DNA of 64,000 nt. Source: Sclerotiophoma versabilis (Eukaryota > Ascomycota > Dothideomycetes > Pleosporales > Didymellaceae). Shown here one piece after another: positions 44,480-55,056 of the stretch (positions within the stretch are counted from its first letter, which is position 1; each line of letters begins with the position of its first letter). Both the position numbers and the translations under genes were made by a program. The stretch spans positions 434,001-498,000 of the forward strand of contig JAAROD010000081.1 of NCBI GenBank assembly GCA_012274445.1, given 5' to 3'. The notes beneath the pieces are model-generated. The model worked only from the letters and a program-made list of their open reading frames with translations. It ran no database searches and was not told where the DNA came from.

Positions 44480-44656
44480 TACCTAACCTCTACCTATGCT
44501 AGTGCTACTTCTACCTAACCCCTACTTATGCTAGTGCTACTTTAACCTAACTTATACCTACTTAGCAGCTACTAGCGTAGGTAGAGGTTAGAGTTAGGTA
44601 GGGGTAGGTTATATAACCTACCTAACCTCTACCTAACCTCTACCTATTTACTAGCC
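44480..44656. repeat. Subterminal C-rich tandem repeats (complement of the left G-rich block)
   Basis: Units such as ACCTAACCTCTACCTATGCTA and CCTAACCCCTACTTATGCTA recur, with GCTACTAGCGTAGGTAGAGG in the middle. They are the complement of the motifs at 23311-23573, so the two arrays are inverted with respect to each other inside the composite block. Confidence 0.6.
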
Positions 44657-44660
44657 TAAC

Positions 44661-45502
44661 TATAGTATTAACTTAGTTCTATAGTTTCTAAAAGTACTCT
44701 ACCTTAGTAGCCTACTTACTTATTTATATTTTATATTTTATAAGCTTATAGTTATATACCTTAAAGCTTAATTATACTTTAGTAGGTTAAGTAAACTAGC
44801 TATAGGTAGCTTATATATATAGATAGTTATAATAGGTTAAGCTAGTTAATAGATACCTAGCAGCTTCTAGCTCTATAATTAAGCTAATAGTAAAAAGCTT
44901 AGAAGCTTCTTTATATATACCTAGTATATTAGAAGTATCTAGGTTAATAAGATTTTTTATATTATATAGCTTAGCGTACTAGGTAAGCTAAATATACTAA
45001 TTAGGCTAGTTATTTCTAGAGCATAGCTAGTAGGCACTAGCTAGTATAGCTAATAAAGCTTATAAGCTATAGTTAACTAGCTTACCTATTATTTAGTTTA
45101 GTAGTAGAGTAAAAGAGAGTTTTAATTAGAGTAGTTAAGTAATATCTAATAGGCTTAATTAGCTAAGTATATATAGAGATCTACTACTCTTTAAAAGCTA
45201 GGCTTATAACTATTAATAAGCTTATAGATTAGTACTTAGGTAATTAAATAATTAATTAGTACCTATCTATTTAGATATAATAACTATTTATATATAAAGA
45301 AAATATTATTAGTTATATAACTTTAGAATTAAGCTTATAGGTAGTAGTAAGTCTACTTAACTATAGTTAGCTTAACTACTAAGCTTCTTAAGAGTTAGCT
45401 ATAAGCTTAGGTGCATAGGCTTATACTTTAGGTAATACCTAGCTCTAATATACTAATATCTTACTTAGCCTAGTAGTAAGCTAGTAGCTTACTTATATAA
45501 TA
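44661..45502 (-). mobile_element. RIPed copia fragment: 5' LTR and adjoining internal DNA
   Basis: 44661-45210 matches 34060-34616 and 45211-45502 matches the 292-bp copia LTR. Homology begins abruptly at 44661 next to the C-rich repeats, so it is truncated. 45503-45993 is RIPed DNA without a recognised gene. Confidence 0.8.
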
Positions 45503-45993
45503 AGAGCTTACTTATAGTTATACTTATAATTAAACTTTACTTTAAGCTTTAGTTAATACTTAATAAATATACTAGGCTAATTTATACTAATAGAACCTAG
45601 ATTATACTTAGTATATAGAGAATTAGCTATAGTAGCTATATCTACTAGCTAAGAGCTAAATTCTTACGCGTTTAGCTTAAGGATATGTTTAATAATTACC
45701 TACTTCTTATTATTATCTAGCTTTAATAAGTTAGCTATAGAATTAGTATATAAAGGTTGTTCTATATATTATATACTTAGTATACTCTAAGGTACCTTAT
45801 AGATAGCTATAGTATATTACTAGATAAGATTTATATCTTATTTAAGAGCTTAAAGTATAAGCTGTATTTAGGCTTCTCTTAACGCATTAATATTAAGTTG
45901 TTATTAAGGTATTGGTATGTAGAGGTTACTTTAGTAGAGGCTTAGTAAAAGTAATTAGCTTGCCTATTAATTAGCTTACCTATAGAGTACGTT

Positions 45994-46197
45994 ATATAAT
46001 AGCTATAGCTGTAAGATTACTCTATAAAGTAGATTTAGGTAAGATAATTCATTGCATAGGTCTATAGAGTGCTTTACTAAAAAAATTATATAGTTTTATT
46101 AACTATACGTGGCTTAATAATCTTACTGTTGGTAGGCTGTAAAAGGTGGTGAGGTGGCCCGTTCGCTGACCCGGCCCACGAGGTGCACGGGCACGGT
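45994..46197 (-). repeat. Right terminal inverted repeat of the composite block
   Basis: Reverse complement of the left end: from 46197 inward it reads CCGTGCCCGTGCACCTCG, then CACCACCTTTTACAGCC and CCACGTATAGTTAATAAAAC. The outer about 60 bp is CpG-rich and not RIPed. It forms the exact border to gene-rich DNA; TA follows at 46197-46198. Confidence 0.75.
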
Positions 46198-46199
46198 AA

Positions 46200-46745
46200 T
46201 CTTGCTAGAATCCTATAAGCTGCTGAGACCAGCATGCGAGGCCTCGTAAGTTAGAGATGTTGGAAGCTAGGCCAGCTGTCTGTTGCTGCTGGAGCCCACG
46301 CTGTAAACTAATTATGATGCTGAATGAAGTACGTGATGCGTTCGTTGGACGCCGGTCGTTGGCTGAGTCGTGCACGGCTGCGCTTCTGAACAGCCCCACA
46401 GGGCAGTCCCTTCCCCGGACATTTAGCGCGCGGTGCGCCTAACCAACCGCAACTTCTCCAAAGCGTAAAGTCGCTTGCTCATTGGCTGCACCTGCCTTGC
46501 GACAGCTAGTCGGGATTTCTTGGACATCGTCTCTGTGCCTTCCTCCACCAATTCTAACGGCATTAAACACCTCGATCGTCATTCCAACTACTCTACTTAG
46601 CTTTTGCGAATTCTCATTACATCTCTACTCTATCACACCAGCATACAATCCTTGGAGGACTTCAACAGCTTCCAGCTTAGCTCGCTGCTCACTCACCAAC
46701 GTTCCAAGCTTTCATCTCTCTCAAGGTTACTAGACAGCTGTGATC
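46200..46745. other. Intergenic: upstream region of the F-box gene
   Basis: This is normal-composition DNA directly outside the TIR block. It is pyrimidine-rich toward the start codon. The short frames here lack any recognisable feature. Confidence 0.45.
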
Positions 46746-47489
46746 ATGGCCTCAACCTCTCTCTTCTCAACTCTCCCACCTGAACTCATCTGTCGAGTGC
46801 TCGAGTTTGCGGCCGACTTTTCAGTAGTGGTTGCACTTGCTCAAACAGCACGTCCCTTCTACCAGGCGTGGCGAAAGTTTCCAATCTCCATCTACCGAAC
46901 CGTCGCTCTTCGTGTTTTATTCGGCCTTGCTGATGCCGAGCGATTGCTTGACATGCAAGAGGAAGCCGAAGTTAAGAGTCAATCGCAAGATGAACTCGAG
47001 CAGAAGTCTATTATCCGAGCGCAGCGTCTGCTATTCAACGCTCGCTGTGCATCTGCTGTGACCAAAGATTGGATCGAACTCTGTGAGGTTGAAGCAACGT
47101 TTCACCGGGAACATGACCCGATGAGACCGTCCGAGATTGCACGCTTTCAGCACGCTTTCTACTGTGTCTGGACTGTTGGAGTTATGGGAACGGCTCCACA
47201 TCTTCAGCACAAAGCAATAGCGTTTCTCAAAGAGTGCAGTCCGCGCGAGTTATGCAGGTTGGATGAGATGGCATCGTATGCTGCGTACTACAACCACAAT
47301 GACTTTGGGTCTGTGGGTCTTGACTTCCAAGATCAAGTTTGGAAAGTGGGCTGCGATCTGGTGTCGACGCGTTGGGTGGAGGTGGCTCAAGAAGGGCGCC
47401 ACTTCAGACAAGTCGATGGAACCAAACTGAATTTCTTCGCTTTCTTCGATGAAACTCAAGAATATCTCGAAACGATCGATGATGAATAA
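46746..47489 (+). CDS. F-box-like domain protein
   Basis: A single exon of 247 codons. ATG at 46746 (MASTSLFSTLPPE) is chosen over an upstream non-ATG. Residues about 8-40 (LPPELICRVLEFAADFSVVVALAQTARPFYQAW) resemble the N-terminal F-box-like motif of many fungal proteins, in which L-P-x-E-L-I starts a Skp1-binding helix bundle. The rest is helical without a repeat domain. By family knowledge such proteins recruit targets to SCF ubiquitin ligases; the target is unknown. It is the first gene outside the RIPed block, under 600 bp from the TIR, and shows no RIP damage. Confidence 0.72.
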   Translation: MASTSLFSTLPPELICRVLEFAADFSVVVALAQTARPFYQAWRKFPISIYRTVALRVLFGLADAERLLDMQEEAEVKSQSQDELEQKSIIRAQRLLFNARCASAVTKDWIELCEVEATFHREHDPMRPSEIARFQHAFYCVWTVGVMGTAPHLQHKAIAFLKECSPRELCRLDEMASYAAYYNHNDFGSVGLDFQDQVWKVGCDLVSTRWVEVAQEGRHFRQVDGTKLNFFAFFDETQEYLETIDDE

Positions 47490-49614
47490 GTAAAGATATC
47501 TTCAGAGATTTCGTGCAAACTTCTTCTTAGATTACCACCACAATGCAAAGAGCCTCTTCGTCGCTCCAACACAAAGTGGGGCCTTGGCTGAATGATTGAT
47601 TTCTATTATAACCTATCATTCCGACGCCCACTAAAGTAAGGTAAAAGCTATAGCCTGTCCCCTAATCTGTAAAAGTTCATTCCCTTCTCTACAAGGTTTT
47701 TGGAAGATTCATGAAGCTTGTCATCTTTTTTGTCGATGCTTGTGGACTAGCCGCAATCATTCTCGTTTTGTGAATATGTATATTTCTTCCCAAAAGCTTG
47801 CCGAGGAGACTGGACTGCGACCCCGGCTCTGTACACAATTCCTTCAACACTCGTTAGAATCGTCACTCAGAGGACCCTTGCGCTCTTTGTAGATCTCTCC
47901 TCGTCAATGAGCTTTTTGAGGCGCTGCAGAAAGCATTTCAGTGCCTCGGTGTCGCTGGCGCTGGCGCTGGCGTTTGCTAACTCAATCGCGACCTGGTTAT
48001 CACTGCCTGAACAAGGAAGTTCTATGGCATTTGAACAGGAGTTGTCGGGGAGTACACTCAGAGTTTTATAGGCGTTTTTACGTAGTGCTTTGTGGTTGAG
48101 CATATGTCACAGAGTCTGCAAAGACTGTCCAACTGCTCGGGGTCCCCTCTGAGCTCCTTTCGTACCAAGTCAGTACTATTGTCTTCGATCGCAGAGCAAA
48201 GCTGCAAGTGACCTTGATTCGCGGGTCTCTAGTGGCCCAGGATCTGGGCTTCAGGACCTGTGCAGATAGGTTTTCTTCCACCGCGGACGGTTCGAGGGTC
48301 ATTTCGCTCGTGAAGTATCACCGGTAAAACATCCTCGCCAAGGAGATTGATAAGGCTGAACTCGTTACCGTTAACATTGTTTGAGTGCAGGCGTCGTATC
48401 AGAGAAATTTCCAAGGCTCGGGCGATTTCAAGCTGAGCTAACGAAGCCGGTTGAGTTGGATAACTTGGTCAAACAAACAGTGTGCGTCTACAAGCAAGGA
48501 CATGGGCTGACGTCACGTGCTCGTTTACGCCCTCTCTTCACAGCCGGCCTCTTGCACTTGCAGTCTCATTGGTGACACGCCGCTGCCGATACATCGGATC
48601 CATTTGCAATGATAATGCAACGTGAAAGGCTGCGAGATTTGATCAACACTCCTGTCCGCACGGAAGAATACGACGTGGGAATGAGTATCACAGATCTAAT
48701 AGAACAACAATACCCTACTCAATCCAGACACAACATATCTGCTGCATATAAACGAAACGAGCTTTGGGGACGACTTATTTCTTCTATTGGCCAGTCGCTG
48801 GTATTCGCGGAGCCTTGTTCCCATGAACATCCTGGCGTCGAGCTGACCATTTGCACGACATGCCTTACTTCAACCCCAGCCTTCCCTAGCGCTACAATAG
48901 CTCAACAGTAACGCAATTTATGCAACTGCAGCAGTGCTTAATTGTCGACTCTTGCACATGGAAGCGATATGAATGGAAGCGCGATCACATAACGATCCCT
49001 GCATAGGCTTCGCCAAAGTCGCCAAAGAGATGAAGGGATCCTTGCAAGTCGTCCGTATCTGTGCAATGCCTCACGCTAGCGCATTACAGTCTGTTCTATG
49101 AATTTCTTGAAAGTCAGCCCCCACGTAAGAGCGTAGATGCAGCTTTCGACTCAGCTGACGCATGTGACATGTCATGGAACTTCACAAGATTTTTACTCGA
49201 AAATACAACTAAACACCGAACAAGACTGTAGATACTGATCCAGGCGCATCGTAAGGATGCCAGGAGACACTGCTAACACCAACTTGCCTGAAGCAAGCTG
49301 CTCACAGTTGGTACAGAGAAGCTTACAGCCTCATCGCCACATAATGCACGCCACGACGCACAACACCCTAAGCCAGTGACACGAACGAATAAGAAGACAG
49401 AGTGTCTTTGTGCGCGCCTAAGCGCAGCCAAGCTACACTGACGTTAGCCCTTCTGCGCGAGAACAGACCTACATGGTTCAGTGGATCCCCAACTTTGTCT
49501 CCACCTCTCAGCTGAGCCCTCTCAGCACCCTGTTCAAGACCGCCTGGTCAGACGTGGACAAAATTCTATGCACCGGTTGTCCCACTTGCTCGACGACCTC
49601 ACATATTCCTCGAC
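47490..49614. other. Long gap with only doubtful gene traces
   Basis: On the minus strand, 48414-47867 carries three overlapping frames that could be pieces of one gene: MEISLIRRLHSNN..., a part ending CRLCDICSTTKHYVKT, and a part ending FLQRLKKLIDEER with an Ala-Ser run. They are broken by a TAG near 48231 and a frame change, and I found no consistent splice model. On the plus strand, a 100-codon frame begins at ATG 48609 (MIMQRERLRDLINTP...) and has no known domain. Either may be a decayed or hypothetical gene. The remainder (48912-49614) shows nothing. Confidence 0.25.
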
Positions 49615-51880
49615 ATGGCCATGCGATTCCTGATATCCAGCGCGATACTGGCAGGAACAGCCGCACAGCAGAACGTTGGGGACCCAATCAACGACTTCTG
49701 TCGGCGTCACCAACATCAGACATGCATAGTTGACTCAAAATTGTACATAGATGGCGGAAAGGTATACTATGGAGGATCCGTAGACAACGGTAGTGTTGCT
49801 GAGCAGAGTAAGTTTGTAGCAACGTAGCACAGAAATGTGGCTGATCGGCGTAGATACTCGATTACTGTGGGAGAACGTTTTGGACACCAAGAACGACTAC
49901 AAGTTTCCAACCCAGTATAGCAATCTGAGCAAGGTAAATCTACTTTAGATATACTCTCAGTCTTGGTATTGAACATTGTAACGCTAATCGACCGCTCTGC
50001 AGGATCCAGAGGTACCTTCCGTAAGCGGCGGGGTGCTTTGGCCTGACAATACCAACAAACTGTTCTACTTGTTTGGTGGCGAGTATGGCACCGCGAACGA
50101 CGTGCAGTCTTTTACCACGCTGTGGCTCTATGATGTCATCTATAATACCTGGAATCGCTCGAGCGCTTCCGATGGCTCTCTGACTGACATCAAGTGGCCT
50201 GCATTGGGCGCTGGTACTGTCACGGACACAGGAACAGCGTATCATTATGGAGGGTATCTGACTAATCTATCCATGCCGAAGTGGAGTGGCGATCGGTTAA
50301 TGTTGAACTCACTGACATCCTTCAACATGAACACTCGACGCTGGCAAAACAACACATACGATCAGACACCACGAGCTGAGGGATCACTCCATTTCATACC
50401 AGCTTCAGATGCAGGTATGCTTGTGTACTTCGGCGGTTTAGAGACGAATAATGGCGTGACCAACTATGTGGGTTTGGTCTCTACATCCTTGTGTTCACCA
50501 TTCTAACAAATCTCAGGCAAACATGAGCGTAAGCGGTGCATGGTGGAGATCTCTCCAGTCAAAGACTGACATTGATATAGGACATCCAGCTGTTTGACAT
50601 TGCTAATAATAGATGGTTCACCCAAACAGCTACTGGAGAAGTTCCTTCGCCAAGACGAGGATCTTGCGCGGGTGTAATCTGGGCAAAGGACAAGTCATCA
50701 TACAACTTGTAAGGACGATAATCCGAGAGCTTCATATTGGTACTGACAAATAGAAGTTATACGTACGGCGGAATCACCTCTAATGAGCAAGCCGCAGACG
50801 AATTGTACATACTTACATTGCCTTCATTCCAGTGGACTCTGGTAAGTCTCATTCTACGCCATCCATATTCGGGATCACCGATTGCTGAAACCCTCAGGTA
50901 TACCCGGCCTCTTTCCCAAATTATCTCGGGGGCAAAGCATGGATGTCCTGCGATGTCATCCGAGAGTCGCAGCTGCTCATCATTGGTGGCCAGATCCCGA
51001 ATACTTCATTAACAGAATGTGACGTCCCGAAGATTGGCGGACAACACGGGCTCCTACTTGGGCAGGAGGCTACTGAGCAAGGGGTCTGGTGGCATGCGAT
51101 TCAAGATAACACAACAGGGTATAGAGTGCCCGACAAAATTGTCTCTCTTATCGGCGGCGAGTATGTTCTCCTTACACAAGGTTGAATGTATCCTCGAACT
51201 AATATCACAGTAGCACCGACGGACATGCTACGGCAACAGCACCAGCAGGAGGGTTCGCATTACGCGACTTATCTGTTTACTTCGGCAAGACGGCCTCTGC
51301 AGCACCACGAACAGCATCAAGACTCATCCCAGCAACGGAAACGGCAACTCCAACGAGCCAGCCCAAATCCAAGACAAACACTGGTGCCATAGTAGGCGGA
51401 GTAGTTGGTGGGGTAGTCGGCTTAGCCGCCATCGTTGGCATAGTCTTCTCCTGCCTCCGCCGCAGACGTCGCTTGCAAGCCGATCCCAACCGAGCCGAAC
51501 TGGCACATAATCCAGTAATCAACCCGAATAGCGCTACGATGGTACAGAAGACGGATGCAAATTACTCCGTACATGGCAGCCCCATGCCTTCGCCAATGGT
51601 GGAAGCACCTGCATACTCGCCGCAAGATTCCCTGCCACCGAATTCCTGGAATGGCGAGCAAGCCCAATATTACCAAGAGATGTCCCCACAGCAGCGGCAG
51701 CAGGAGGGCGGCTACAACCAACTCCAGCCATACTATCCTCCGCCCCCTGAGCCGTCTCAACCATCTGGCAAGCAGCAAAGCTTGCAGGGCGTGAGTCACG
51801 AGCTGCCGAGTACTGGGACCCCGGCTATTTCCGAGCTACCATATCTTCAGAGTCCGATACCAAAACGAGCAGGTCTATAA
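49615..51880 (+). CDS. Secreted/membrane kelch-repeat protein, eight exons
   Basis: The splice model joins 49615-49807, 49854-49933, 50003-50467, 50517-50528, 50581-50708, 50754-50841, 50898-51160 and 51214-51880, giving 631 residues in one frame. Introns are 46-69 bp with GT...AG ends. A signal peptide (MAMRFLISSAILAGTAA) is followed by kelch-type blades with GG motifs: YIDGGKVYYGG, FYLFGGEYG, VYFGGLE, YTYGGI and LLIIGGQ. These predict an extracellular beta-propeller. A glycine-rich transmembrane helix lies at about 51385-51455, then a basic stop-transfer (CLRRRRRL) and a Pro/Gln-rich cytoplasmic tail. The fourth exon is only 12 nt. The role is unknown; similar fungal proteins are thought to be wall or surface proteins. 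Confidence 0.82.
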
Positions 51881-52146
51881 GCTGGGATTAGAGAAAGCAT
51901 GTGGAGTGGTGTTGTCGCGATCAGATTATGTATGTTTGCAGGAAAATTGTTTAATATCTTCTTTGAACGCAGTCAAATTTCAGGCTCTCAAATACTTTGG
52001 TCGTTCTTGGCGTTAACTTAGAACTCATGGCCATATATGATCTAATCGAAGCAAAGATGTGCCCAAGGACCAACAATAACTGTGCAGCGCTACCTCCTGC
52101 CATACTTTTGACGTTCGTGATGTAGCAGGAGATTTTTTGACACAGT
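51881..52146. other. Convergent 3' region between kelch gene and rvt
   Basis: No gene is seen. The two genes face each other across 266 bp. Confidence 0.4.
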
Positions 52147-55056
52147 CTAGCCCTGCCATTTTATTCTCTTTTGACAGAATTGACTTACCATGCGAATTGG
52201 TAGCCAGCCAGGGTCGATAATATTGAATCCATGAAAGTGGGCAATCACATCTGGGCCATACATCTGTGCAATCCACTTCCAGTATGCGTCCATGCAGTGC
52301 CAGTCCGCGATTATGCCGCGCAAGTCATCTTGCCTGAGTTCATGCAGAGCCTGTGTGACCTGAGTGCTCGAAGCGATAGATTCCTCTTGCGAACACTTAA
52401 GTAGCTCGAGATAGACGCTGAGAAGATTGGACGTGCCTATACTGGCGAAAGCTTCCCGATAACGTGTAAACTTGGCCATGCTGAAGAAGACGTCTGCGTC
52501 CTTGGGTCGGAAGTCTGGTTTATCTGTGTTCCCGCGCATTCGCTTGAGGTCACCCTTGTCGAAACGCCGTTTCGCTTCAGCGTAGTCGTGTTTATCTTTC
52601 TCTTGGTACTCGTCCAGTAGATCGTATGGATTTGCTATTACCGAGTTGCGGATCTGCAGGAGGCCAACAAAAGAAGACTTGAGATCCAAGCCACCAAACT
52701 CGATAGGGAAGTAGAGAAAGCCGTCAGGCAGATCCGACACCTCGAATCGGTCTTTGATCATCTGTTCCAGATACTGCACAACAATTCCGCAATCAAAGAT
52801 GCTCTCCTGGATATAGCGGTGGGTAGCAAGTATCGTGTCGATGTCTTCACGACCAAAACAGTTTGCAGCCTTGCCGAAGTTCGTACTGAAGAACGTAGCA
52901 GCGTAGGCGTTCTAGGCTGGAGTAAAAGTGAGCAGTTGTCCGTAGAAAAGTAAGACAAAAATAGTACTTACCCTTCCCTTGCAATTGTTGCCGAAGCTCT
53001 TTGACGTGGGAGTTAACCGTCTTTTGGTTGATGTCAAAATGACAATTGGAAGGGTTCAAATAGAGGAAGCCCCGACGAATATCGCCTTGAGGCAGGCGGT
53101 CATCGATCTTCATTTTGCCTTCCCAGCCAACACGTATACTACCTGACTTGACGTCGTCAATCTAAAGCACCAGTTAACATAGGTATCGTCATGCGATTCG
53201 AAGAAAACGACATACCTGCGTACCTGTAACCTCAGCAAATTCTTGGACATTTGCCCAAGCTGCAGCACAGGTATTATAGTCCTTGTTCCAAACCCACAAA
53301 TCATCGTACAAGCGATGAAGTGAAGCACCGTTGGTGTCTTGGTTCACAGAAAAGTCTAAGAAGAAGAGCAAAACTTCTCCGAAGACGTCGCTCAGAGCAT
53401 GCAAGCCTGGAGTGCCCCGGTGTCTCAAGCGCGGCTCAGTGGATTGGTCGCCGTCCGCGAATTTTAACGGTGCTTCTAGGTATTTCTTGGAGAAAGTTTT
53501 CCACTTGTCAGACACAGCCGAAGAACTCCAGGGCCGTTAACGCAGTATCATGAGGTAACAGTGGGTTCCATGACTCGAGAACTGTGCGGAAGCAAGCTAC
53601 TTCACCGTTCAGGCGAGTGTTCAAGGTGATTCCAGTAGCGAGAATGTGAAGAAGACCCTGCTTCGCCTCCGTCGGGTTCTTATTTGGCACCTCATCATCA
53701 TCGTCTGGGTTAAAATCGGCTACACAGCCGTTATCCATGGCTACCGCCATCTTCGCCTTAGACTTACCTGGTTTTCGGGGCCGCTCATGCACGGAATCGG
53801 CAAAGTCAGCTTCTTCTTTTCCTTCGTTGAGTTGAAATTGATGTTTCACATAATTCAAAAGCTGAATGGTGAAGTAATGCTTGCGTTGAGTCTTGCTCCT
53901 TTTGTCGTCGTCAAGGTTCCCTTGAACCTTTAGGTTTTAGTTGCCCAGGAAATATCCACGGCGCAGCTTGTCAGCTTTCGGCACGTCTGGGCGGTTGCTT
54001 CGCCAAGTTTCCGAGTTGTTTCGTAATGCAAGAAATGCCGCCTTGAAGAAAACTGACCATTTGACTCCGATATAGTGCAGAAAGAGCGCTTGTAGGATAT
54101 CTTCGTGCATGTGGAACTGGAATTGACCATTGATCTGGCGTCGTTGCTCAAGTAGGACATGATCGCCCCAACTCCACTGATCAAGCGCTTCCATGCGCAT
54201 ATTGAGGACGTCTGCAATCTCTGTCAAGATAGCATCGTTGCTGAGAAAATCACCGAGTACCTCCCGTTTTTCGTTCGAAAGCAAGTCCGACGCTTGGAGA
54301 GACGGCCATTGCTGAGTCAGTATCGAACTGTGAGCTGCTCCTCAAGTAGTTTTCGAAGATCTCAACTTTCCTGCGCAAATCTTTCAGTGCTGAAGCAATT
54401 TTCTTGTTATCTGTGATAAACAGGCGTTCCAGACACGCCTTGAAAGCCGACAAGTTGACAGAAGCGGGCTCGAAGACGGACTTCTCCCACTCTCTCCGGG
54501 CTTCAAGTTTCTTAGCGCTGGGAAGCTCTTCAAAGCCCTCACTCATCTCAATGTCGCCATCAGCAGTTGCTGTCTGTTCTGAGTTGAGCCACTCAGTTAC
54601 AATCTTTCCATACAGATCAGCATATTCGAACTTCGTGGCTTGGGTATCAACATAACGTAGAAACTTTCTTTCCCAGTCTCTCAGTATGTCTGAAGATACT
54701 GAAGGGTCGAAACATGCGTAGTCCAGGAAGCGGTCGACGTTCTTAAGATCGGTTTCGAGCCGGGTGTTATGCGTTCCACCACTAATCACACGTCCGGGTC
54801 GGCTATGGTTATCCTTGTGCACGGTCGTCTTCACGCCTAAACACAACTTGGTACCATCGACTACCTTATTCATGAGTTGTAGAGGATCCTCTACTACTTC
54901 TGCTGCCGACAAAAGAGCCGCGTGCTGTTCTTCGAAGGTGGATTGTTGTTTGGATAGCTCCTTCAACTTCGTACTAGTTATGGTCTGTAGCGTCCCTGAG
55001 AACACACTGCCTGATACTATGCTGGCCAGTCTGATGCAAGTTGATAATCGGTTCAC
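52147..55056 (-). pseudogene. rvt: rvt: cellular reverse-transcriptase-related gene, with four disabling lesions
   Basis: On the minus strand about 930 codons read as the single-copy fungal rvt family (a non-mobile RT-like gene). The N-terminal helical region is followed by SVFSGTLQTITSTKLKEL, then RT-core blocks RHRGTPGLHALSDVFGE, FFLDFSVN, catalytic LYDDLWVW (53288-53308) and SGSIRVGWEGK. The C-terminal region contains FGKAANCFGREDID and ends MVSQFCQKRIKWQG. Two introns are recognisable (53215-53162 and 52971-52917). Lesions: an extra base at 54309-54310 shifts frame (DSA to WPSLQASDLL); TAA at 53939-53937; an extra base near 53520 (FFG to VSDKWKTF); TAG at 52914-52912 where the family has Trp. 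Both stops fit CpA-to-TpA changes. No convincing start ATG was found; the frame is open up to a TGA at 55164. Sequencing error could explain one lesion, hardly all. Confidence 0.8.

Larger units (their letters stand above)
22974..46199. mobile_element. Composite RIPed block framed by about 200-bp terminal inverted repeats
   Basis: The left end (22976-23176) and right end (45994-46197) are inverted copies, strongest over CACCACCTTTT-CAGCCTACCAACAGTAAG and onward to CAGCTAYAGCTATT. Both are flanked by TA (TTA outward). G-rich subterminal repeats (23311-23573) recur as their complement at 44480-44656. Removing the solo LTR, the gypsy with its nested copia, and the copia fragment leaves a host element of roughly 7-8 kb carrying RIPed coding remnants, including hAT transposase. 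Whether the hAT gene belongs to the TIR element or inserted later is unresolved: hAT elements make 8-bp duplications, which I do not see. Confidence 0.6.

Noticed and set aside
22974..46199. Starship giant transposon (TTAC-type ends)
   Set aside because: The TTAC at the left end is tempting, but the ends are inverted rather than short direct repeats and no DUF3435 tyrosine-recombinase captain can be read near the left end.
52025..52276. Extra 3' exon of rvt through the GTAAGT near 52190
   Set aside because: The unspliced reading ends MVSQFCQKRIKWQG, which suits the family's usual C-terminus, so the GTAAGT is probably not used.
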